DNA of 64,000 bases from Scilla litardierei (lineage: Eukaryota; Streptophyta; Magnoliopsida; Asparagales; Asparagaceae), in assembly GCA_030789695.1 (NCBI GenBank), contig CM061133.1:94357528-94421527 (forward strand), read 5' to 3'. Shown piece after piece: positions 55,752-64,000 of the stretch. Position numbers and translations under genes: made by a program. How positions within the stretch are numbered: the first letter of the stretch is position 1; the number at the start of each line of letters is the position of its first letter. The notes under the pieces were generated by a model. The model was not told where the DNA came from. It made no database searches and was given only the letters and a program-made list of their open reading frames with translations.

Positions 55752-58700
55752 GTATCGTTAGAGTAGCCTCCTACCCTGCTATGTCCTTGTTTGACACTGG
55801 AGCGTCACATTGTTTTCTGTCGAAGAAGTTTGTGACGCAACACTCCATAGTAGTTGACACCTTTGCTGCTAGTTGGAATGTTCACACCGGAAATGGGGTT
55901 ATTTGTAGTGTCTCTGGGATACGGAACTGTCCTGTTGAGATCGGGGGACGAGAGTTGTATGCAGACTTTTTGGTGATTGAGTTACCCGACTATGAGGCAG
56001 TGTTTGGAATGGATTGGTTGGGAATGTTCTATGCTAACATAGATTGTAGACTAAGGAGGGTAGTTTTTCGGATCCCTGACCATCCAGAGTTTGAGTTTTG
56101 GGATGGTAGTAGCGAGCTTGAGCCCTTGAAGTTTCGAGCTACGGTCGTGGAGTATTTGGACATGGAAGTAGAGCCCGTATTACCAAGGGTTGTTGAAGAA
56201 TTTCCTGACATCTTTCCAGATGACATCTTTGGATTACCCCCAGATAGGTCCCTGGAGTTTACTATCGATCTGATTCCAGGCGCTCAACCGATAGCGAAGG
56301 CTCCATACCGTATGGCCCCATCGGAGTTAGCTGAGCTCCGCAATCAGTTGACCGATTTATCAGATAGGGGATTGATTCGCCAAAGTGTGTCACCGTGGGG
56401 AGCGCCAGTGTTGCTTGTGAACAAGAAGGATGGATCTCGGAGGATGTGCATTGATTATCGGGAATTGAATAAGGTGACGGTGAGGGATAAGTACCCTCTT
56501 CCCCGGATCGATGATATTTTTGATCAGCTTGGTGGATCCCGGGTGTATTCGAAGCTAGATTTGCGAAGTGGGTATCACCAAGTGAAAGTGCGGGAATCTG
56601 ATGTTCCTAAAACCGCATTCCGTACTCGATACGGTCAATATGAGTTTCTGGTGATGCCTTTTGGAGTGACGAATGCCCCAGCTACTTTCATGAGGCTGAT
56701 GAATCAGGTCTTCTTCGAGTATTTAGATAAGTTTGTGGTGGTATTTATCGATGACATCCTGGTTTACTCGAAGAATGAGGATGAACATGCTGAGCATCTG
56801 CGGATGGTTTTGAATACCCTCAGGCAGCACCGATTGTACGCTAAGTTCAGCAAGTGTCAATTTTGGTTGACCAAGGTTGCGTTTCTTGGACACATAGTCT
56901 CTGGAGACGGAGTGTCTGTTGATCCTGAGAAGGTTGCCGCAGTAGAAGGTTGGCCTATACCTCGGACAGTCACAGAGATTCGAAGCTTTTTGGGGTTGGC
57001 TGGGTACTATCGGAAGTTCATTAAGGATTTCTCGAAGATTGCCTCGCCCTTGACTCATTTGACGAAGAAGGATGTTGCGTATGTCTGGTCGGAAGAATGC
57101 CAGCGAGCGTTCGAAGAGCTGAAGCATCGGTTGACCACTGCTCCTATCTTAGCTATCCCTGACCGTTCGGGTGGATTTGAAGTTTTCTGTGACGCATCTG
57201 GCAGAGGACTAGGCTGTGTCCTTCATCAACACGGGCGAGTGGTGGCATATGCTTCCAGATTGTTGAAGGAGCATGAACTGAACTATCCCACTCATGACCT
57301 GGAATTGGCAGCAGTGATCCTGGCTTTGAAATTATGGAGACATTTCTTGCTAGGTGAACACGTGAAGATATACACTGACCATAAGAGTCTAAAGTATGTG
57401 TTCACTCAGAAGGAGCTTAATATGAGACAACGACGATGGTTGGAATTAATGGCTGAGTATGACGTTGATCTGCTATACCATCCTGGGAAGGTGAATGTGG
57501 TGCCAGATGCTCTTAGTAGATTACCCGCCGTAATGAAGCTAACCTCTCAACCACAACTTCGGTGGGCAATCCGACAGATGAGAATAGAAGTTGTACTCCC
57601 AGGAGAGAAAACTATTATGATGGGGCTGCAGATCCAGTCTGATTTGGTGAACAGGATTAAGGCAGCTCAATCAGGGGATGCCAAGTTGAAGAGGATCCGA
57701 GAGCAAGTGGAAGCTAAACTTCGTACCGATTTTCGTATTCATGAAGATGGGTCGTTGAGATTTAGGAACCGGGTTGTGTGCCAAGTGGCGAGATTCGGGA
57801 AGAACTATTGAAGGAGGCACATAGTTCCCCATATTCTATCCATCCTGGAGGGACCAAAATGTACCGAGATTTGAAGCAGTATTATTGGTGGTCAGGAATG
57901 AAGAAGAGTGTAGCCAAGAGTGTGGCGTCCTGCTTGGTTTGCCAGCAGGTGAAGGCTGAGCACCAGAGAACTGCAGGATTGTTGCAGCCTCTCCCTATTC
58001 CAGAATGGAAGTGGGAGCATGTGACCATGGACTTTGTGACTGGTTTACCTCGGACGCCCAGGGGCAATGATGCGATTTGGGTCATCATAGATCGATTAAC
58101 CAAGTCGGCACATTTTATTCCGTTCCGAGTTGGACAGTCAACAGAGAATCTGGCTAAGAGGTACATGGAAGAGATCGTGAAACTGCATGGAGTCCCAGTG
58201 AGTATAGTATCTGATAGGGATAGCAGATTCACCTCACATTTCTGGAAAAGTTTACAGGCTAGTCTGGGGACGCGTTTGAATTTCAGTACTTCATATCATC
58301 CTCAGACTGATGGACAGTCGGAAAGAACCATTCAGATTCTTGAAGATATGCTGCGAGCGTGTATGCTTGATTTCAAGGGTTCGTGGGAGGACCATCTGCA
58401 TCTAGTCGAGTTCGCATACAATAACAGTTATCAAGCAAGTATTGGCATGGCTCCCTTCGCAGCTCTGTATGGAAGGCAGTGTAGGTCTCCTTTAAGTTGG
58501 GATGACGTTGGAGACAGGGAGTTTTTAGGACCAGACTTGGTGGCGGCAACAACAGATGTGGTGCGGACAGTCAGAGAGAATCTGCGCATCGCGCAGGACC
58601 GTTATAAGCACTGGGCTGATACAAAGCGGAGACCCTTGGAATTTCAGCCAGGGGATTATGTGTTCCTAAGGATTTCACCGGTTCGTGGGACCATCCGATT

Positions 58701-59070
58701 TGGCAAACGTGGGAAGCTGAGTCCTAGGTACATTGGTCCGTTCGAGATTTCCGCTAAGGTCGGTGAAGTTGCGTATCGGCTAACATTGCCACCGACACTC
58801 GAAGGTGTGCATAATGTCTTCCATGTGTCTCAACTCAGAAGATATGTGGGAGATCCCAAACATGTTGTAGATTTTTCAGAGATAGAAGTACGGTCGGATC
58901 TCACATATGAGCAGCAACCAGTGGCTATCTTGGACCGGAGGCAGAAGACGTTGAAGAAGAAGACCATTGACTTGGTGCGGGTCATGTGGCAGCAAGAGTC
59001 TCCGGGAGAGTCAACTTGGGAGAGAGTAGATGAGATGCAAGAGAAATACCCGTACCTGTTTGAGCAATGA
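55752..59070 (+). pseudogene. pol: Pol of element B: protease, RT, RNase H, integrase, chromodomain-like tail
   Basis: About 1100 codons. Protease: [16 protein letters not shown] and [53 protein letters not shown], palm FIDD (56744-56755). RNase [44 protein letters not shown]. Integrase: finger HSSPYSIHPGGTKM...CLVCQQ, core TMDFVTGLP, VSDRDSRF and [11 protein letters not shown]. The end, IDLVRVMWQQESPGESTWERVDEMQEKYPYLF, is the chromodomain-like tail of Tekay/Del elements. The frame shifts by one base near 57771-57778, just before the zinc finger. Both sides are otherwise open and all catalytic residues are present, so the loss is recent or a sequencing error. Confidence 0.92.
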
Positions 59071-59138
59071 CTGTTGTATCTTATATTTTCTGCAGTTGTT
59101 GGGTATTGTATATAAATGACTGCTCTCCTGATTTTGTT

Positions 59139-59177
59139 AAATTTCCGAGGACGGAAATTTTTCTAAGGAGGGTAGGG
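59139..59177 (+). other. 3' hairpin and polypurine tract of element B
   Basis: Nine-bp perfect stem AAATTTCCG (59139-59147) and CGGAAATTT (59152-59160) with loop AGGA, then AAGGAGGGTAGGG next to the LTR. Confidence 0.8.
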
Positions 59178-59510
59178 TGTAACAACCCTAGTGTGCAAAT
59201 ACTAAGTAATCGTTAAATTCATCCAAGTTTCTCGTACATGTGCACACCAATCCCGGGGAATGGAGAGATTTGCAAATTGCCCCTCGATTTTTCATTTATA
59301 CCCAAATGAGGGTATCATTGTAAGATTGGGTTTAAGTCAAATTTCTTAAAGTGAAGGGTTATTGTGAAAAAGGGAAATGAGATATTTGCAATGGTAAACT
59401 TGTAATAAAATCAAGGATTTGGATGGCTAATTTTGAAAAAAAAAGAAAGAAAAAAAAAGAAATGAAAAGAAAAATAGAGTATGGCACTAAGTTGTCATAC
59501 CTAGTACACC

Positions 59511-59546
<36 letters not shown>

Positions 59547-61768
59547 CTCTCCCCTCACCCTACACCATAACCCCCCACCCCTCTCCCCTCTCCTAGGTCC
59601 CTTTCTCTCCCCCTCTCTCCATTATTTTCAGCCCATGGCTGAAAATAGCTAGGGAAAAAAAAAGGGAAAAGAAAAAGGAAGAGAAGAAAGAAGAAGAAGA
59701 AGAAGAATAGGAAGAGGAGAAGGAGAAGGAGAAGGAGAGGGCTACTACTCAAACCATCAACCATTCTTGAAGCTCCAAAGAGGTGGGAACTCTTCACTCT
59801 CCTACTCTAATTATAGATGATGGAAAGCACCTTATATGTATGAGTTTTCTCTGAAATTTTGGGAAGAATGTTGTAGAACTAGGAATCTTGATGCATGCCT
59901 GAAATTTGCTGAAACTTTAGATAAGTTCTGGGATTAAATGGCTATTAGGAATGCTCTGCAAATTTTATATGATATTTATCTCGTAGTTATGAGAAACTTT
60001 CATGTTCATCACGTTTTCTGATTCGAACTGTAAATTAGGGTAAAAATTCGAATTGTGCAACATGCCAGGAATTCTGTCAAGCTGTACACATTTCAGTAAA
60101 CTAAGCACCACTACCTGCACACATCTTGGAATTTGTTGATTTTGGTCTTGTTAGAAAGATAATAAATTTTTCTCAAAGTCCATCGCGACTCTTATGTCGA
60201 AATTCGGGCTATAATATGCCCAAAATTGGCTTTGAACACAGACATAGAAATCTGTCTGCAGAACAGTTTTGACACCCTTTACCAAATAATTCACTATAAA
60301 TCCAATACTTCATATTTTTGTCTGAAATTTTATGGGTGAACTCAGAACTATAATATATCCAACTTTAATTCTTTGAGATTTGTCAAATTCTCAAAATACA
60401 TGGGTTAAAAATGCTGTTTTTCCATCTGTTCATGCAATTTCAGTATGTTGAAGGGTGTTGGGCGAAATTGGACTTGTGTGATATTGCTAATTTTTCACTC
60501 CAAATGCATGAATGATGTTGATGCATGTATGTAAGATTAGTTATGCTATTTGTTACAAAAATTGGTGACATGATTCTCTTCATTTATGTGGCGCTCATTA
60601 TATGTTTGTTAAATTGCCTGAATGAACTTAAGAATGAAGAAACTTGGAAAATGGCATGTTAATTGTGTGACATGTATTACCCACGAGGAATTGTATATGA
60701 TCAATGAGGTTATGATACATGTCTTATGGAGCATGCTAGTTTGTTGTGAATATCTTGATGAAAAGAATGAATTTGGACATCATTTACATACGTCATTTTA
60801 CATGCTCAATACCCTAGGATTAATGATTAGCTAAAAGATAACCTAGGGATATCTTGTTCCACTCGAAGTGGGTGAGGACCCTAGGAGGGTTGGGGGAAAC
60901 CAAGGTAATGAGTGGACATGCTGGGATGGACTGCTGGCTTGTGGACCACTCCTGACGAGCCCTCAGCGGCGGGGAGTTGGTGCGGTTGTGGTTGAGTTGG
61001 TTGTGTTGGTGAACGGCTTCTTTCGTAAGAGCTTGTCTCGGGAAGTCGTAGCATTCCACCCACCTTACCGGGTGAGGTCCAGTCCCCGATGTCTGACCCG
61101 TTACTGAGGTTTCGAATTCATGCATGAAAACTAACCTATAAAGAAAAAAACAGTAACTCTGGAATGTGATGCCTTTTCCTTTGTTGTGATTCCTTGTTGT
61201 GCACTATGATTAGAGTAGTAGACTTGTGGAGTTCCTACTGGGCACGCTGTGACGTGTCCTCCCCCCTACAGGTCCAGGCACTGGTTCTCTGGCGGCGGGC
61301 CCGGGAGTGGAGACCCCGGAGGGCAGCTCGTCTCAGCAGGGTCCGTAGTGTATGGTCAGTGTGGGTCGCGTGGTGTAGTCTTGGGTTGTGTGTGTGTGTG
61401 ATGAACGCAGTGTTGTACCCCTGTTCCCTTTGTACCCCGTAGGGTTGAGTTGTACTTTTGTGGGAGCTTTTGCTGTTGGGTTGTACAGTGGACTTGTGCG
61501 GTACTGGCCATGTAGTAGCGGTGCTCTGTGACTCTTGGACGTTCTGTTCGTCGTATTTTACCTTACTGCCTGTGTTGTAGTGTCTTGTACTATCTTTCTG
61601 TGTTGGAGCTGTACTGTTCTGTTAATCGTTCAGTCTGTACTTTACTGCCTGTGTTTCCTCAGCGTTTGCAGTGGCCTGCGTGACTTTGGTGTGTACTTTA
61701 GCGCTTGGTACTCTAATACCGCGGCTTGTCACGCCGACCCTCCCTATTTTGGACAGCGGGGCGTGACA
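59178..61768 (+). repeat. 3' LTR of element B
   Basis: 2591 bp; the C-run is 30 long compared with 17 in the 5' LTR. Five of the roughly 12 substitutions fall within 30 bases (59944-59972). Confidence 0.93.
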
Positions 61769-63243
61769 AAGACAGCGAAAGCGGCTGGAGAAAGGGGGGA
61801 CAAGCAGAGACACACTACCTGTTGACCAGCCTGAATCACGAAGGTGGCCAAACAGTCACCTCTAACTCCGTCCAACACCACCTGATCGGGAGGGAGACAA
61901 CAGTTCTCGGCCACTCGAGCGGCGGCTCCGCGGCTCGAAAACACCGACTCCTTCTCCCCCACTGGGAAGCGTGGACAAAGAAGACCCTCCCCTGACGAAG
62001 GGAACTCGTCAGGAGTGGAGCGGAACGCGCCAAGATACCGACTGTAGGCATCAGGGAGAGAACCGTCCGGGAGAGGTGAAGGGCCGACCCACGGCCAGGC
62101 AACCTCAACGGGGGCGGGTTGAGGTCGATCAGTAGTCGGCAGGACATCAACCCCCTCGACCCCCTCACGGACCCTCTTGGAAGACCCCAGCAAGGGGAGA
62201 GAGGGAGATGAAACCTTCTTCCTTTTTGAGCCTCCGGTCGCGGTCCCGACCTGCTGCTTCTTCCGGACCTCCAGCACATGATCCCTTCTGCGCGGATCCG
62301 GATTTGGGACCTGCACGAGAGCGCTGGCGGGAGAGGGACCAAGAGGGAATCCACCTGCACTCAAAGGAGAAATGAGAGACAGAGCAGAGCCCGGACGACC
62401 TCGAAGGGCGAACGCTCGGAGAAGCTTACCTAGGGGCCACACCGTCTGACGCAAGTTGCGGTCACTAAAGAGGACGTCGATCGAGCGCTCCCTCGCAGGA
62501 ATCGCCAGCATGTCCTTCGCCGTCTGCTGCTCGGCGACCGTCGGCTCACCCAGATCGAGGATGACTGCACCGGCCGCCTCGCACCGAACCGGGAAGGGTA
62601 CACTCGACGGGAACGTGACAAACACGTATTCCCCCTTCCAGCGTTTCAGGGAGCTCGGCAACCCCAGCACCAGGGTCATCTTCGGGCGGGCGCTGATGTA
62701 AATCCACGCCCCCGATTGGTGGTGGCTCAGGCGGTAGAACTAGGCAAAGAGGCGAAGAGAGGGTGCCACTCCCCTCAGCATGCAGACAACGATGAACCCG
62801 ACGAGGAGCCCGACGGCGTTGGGGCAGAATTGACACAGGCACACGTTGTGGGCCTGAAGGAACTCAACGATAAAAGGATGGAGCGGGAAACGAAGCCCGA
62901 AGCGGAAACACTTCTCGTATATCCCAACCTCGTTGGGGCCGGGAAAGCAGATCCGCTCGTCAGCCCCAGGGGCACGAGCCGAGTAAGGCGGAATCAGGTA
63001 GGCGGAGCGCATGCTCCCGATGGCGGTGGCACAGATCGACGAAGGCCACGACAAGACCTCTGGGGGCACCCCTGAAAGATCATCCCCGTGCCGACAAATC
63101 GCCGAAGGAGGGCTACCCGCCAGACCCGGAGCCGCGTCGCGCTCCGACCGACCCGAACCCGTGGCAGAGGAAGACGACATGAGGCAGAGCTCAGGCGGAA
63201 TAGGGATCAGCACAAAGGAGAAAACGACGGGATGGCGGCTCAC
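61769..63243 (-). pseudogene. Antisense ORF of element F, 'putative gypsy-type transposon' domain part
   Basis: The minus-strand frame from an ATG at 63243 is interrupted by one TAG at 62740-62742 but is in phase on both sides. Before it: ERICFPGPNEVGIYEKCFRFGLRFPLHPFIVEFL and CPNAVGLLVGFIVVCMLRG. After it: FYRLSHHQSGAWIYISARP, VLGLPSSLKRWKGEYVFV. These match the N-terminal domain known from plants as 'putative gypsy type transposon' (Pfam PF04195, from memory). A Pro/Ser-rich region with a basic patch (RRRDHVLEVRKKQQ, GSKRKK) follows. The frame is then cut at 61768 by B; the coiled-coil end lies at 51707-51060. Its role is unknown. It faces the element's own pol. Confidence 0.7.
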
Positions 63244-63491
63244 GAACCCCTCGGCTTCTCAACTTAAGACGACCCCGCGAGCGGTGGGGATAAGCTGGCA
63301 GCTACAACGTGGCAGCATCAGAGGACCGAAGGCGCTTCGGAGCCCGCGCCTTAAAATTATCGAACGGGCCAACTCATGATGACGACTAATAAATGAGTTG
63401 GCATCGACTGGCGAACCTGTCAAGGTCGGCGGAAGTCACATCGGCCGAGCCGAACCGGCCAAAGCCGACCGACCCGACCGATGGGGGCAAT

Positions 63492-64000
63492 TGTTACGCC
63501 TATTTGCCCGAGGCCCGAAATACACGAGCCCAGAGACCCGACCGCCGGTCAAGAGCCCATTTGTGCACTCAGGCCCACTCGATAAGGTCCTATGGGGGAC
63601 CCCCCAAATGTCGATCCGACCCGGCCCCGGTAACACACCGGTCACTCGCCCACTCCTGCGATAACCGCCCCCTCGATCCCGCTACCACTTAATGGCAGTT
63701 ATAGGGAGGTGCTGGCATGGCGCAGGGAGCGGCGACGGGGGGGTCGGATCGAGGGGGCACGATTGAGGGCGGGCGAGCGACGTGGGTCGGGGGCAATCAC
63801 GGCGGAGGTCTATAAAGGGGCTAGGAGGACGACAGGACAAAGGACCGCATCTCAGGTATTCAAAACCGAAGGTACTCCATCAACGACCTAGTTCCCCCAT
63901 TTTCATCTCCTTCCTCCCCCGCTCGCGCCGGAGACGCCGTTCCGATCTCCTCACGAGTCGAACCGTCTCCGCCGGGCCTCCTCTTTCAGATCTCTGTCTG
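63492..64000 (+). repeat. 3' LTR of element F, cut by window end
   Basis: TGTTACGCCTATTTG... matches 45984 onward with about 7-8 substitutions and a few homopolymer changes over 509 bases. Confidence 0.9.

Larger units (their letters stand above)
51795..61768 (+). mobile_element. Gypsy element B (chromovirus/Tekay-like), young, nested in F
   Basis: 9.97 kb, LTRs 51795-54371 and 59178-61768, target duplication AAGAC (51790-51794 and 61769-61773). Same order as A, with intact zinc knuckles, catalytic residues and chromodomain-like tail. The LTRs differ by about 12 substitutions in 2.56 kb plus homopolymer length, so it is the youngest insertion in the window. One base is missing in the integrase finger region. 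Otherwise it has all parts of an autonomous element. Confidence 0.95.
45984..64000 (+). mobile_element. Tat-type gypsy element F, split by element B, runs off the window
   Basis: 5' LTR 45984-46903 and the first 509 bases of the 3' LTR from 63492. Inside: primer site, a Pol whose order is protease, RT, RNase H, second (archaeal-type) RNase H, integrase, then a 3' region with an antisense ORF split by element B. The double RNase H and the antisense ORF fit the Tat lineage (RIRE2/Retand-like). The Gag is almost wholly missing. High GC distinguishes it from its neighbours. The overlapping LTR parts differ by about 1-1.5% by eye. Confidence 0.9.

Overview
The window is plant nuclear DNA. It consists almost wholly of LTR retrotransposons of several lineages, stacked inside one another. 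I see no host gene, rRNA or tRNA gene. The evidence is Ty1/copia and Ty3/gypsy polyproteins of plant type (Athila-like, chromovirus/Tekay-like, Tat-like), TG...CA LTR pairs with 5-bp target duplications, and AT-rich introns with plant-like splice signals. The species cannot be named. An angiosperm with many young gypsy elements, possibly a monocot, is the most I would infer.

Layout. 1-1812: minus-strand Athila-type gag/protease remnant, cut by a 3.25-kb LTR (element C1, 1813-5064) followed by a primer-binding site and a non-coding, pol-derived interior. 6.56-8.75 kb: a diverged related LTR on the minus strand. 9.2-10.9 kb: two copia-type LTR remnants and a GA microsatellite. 11460-12297: a candidate Mutator-like element with long inverted repeats. 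12302-18835: a degraded minus-strand copia element (E). 19034-45792: a related minus-strand copia element (D), split at its integrase by a non-autonomous gypsy element (C2, 22315-42472, minus), which is itself split by a coding gypsy element (A, 26611-37538, plus). 45984 to beyond the window end: a Tat-type gypsy element (F, plus) with an antisense ORF, split by a very young gypsy element (B, 51795-61768, plus). Target duplications resolve the nests: A = ATATG/ATATG, B = AAGAC/AAGAC, C2 = AATAG/AATAG, D = CGGCC/CGGTC, E = CTTTT/CTTTC.

How the parts work together. A and B carry Gag (CCHC) and a protease, reverse transcriptase, RNase H, integrase order. C1 and C2 have the same LTR ends, the same 19-nt primer site and the same 3' hairpin/polypurine module but no intact ORFs, so they look like passengers of A/B-like machinery. 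A, B, C1 and C2 all have a primer site matching the 3' end of cytosolic tRNA-Ile. The copia elements D and E instead abut a 12-nt sequence matching the anticodon arm of the same tRNA. A and B have a GT-AG intron exactly between Gag and protease, and the long LTRs hold a repeated splice-site layout that suggests a spliced leader.

Every coding element seen here carries at least one lesion. B is closest to intact, with one frameshift in integrase. All counts and ages were made by eye and are approximate.
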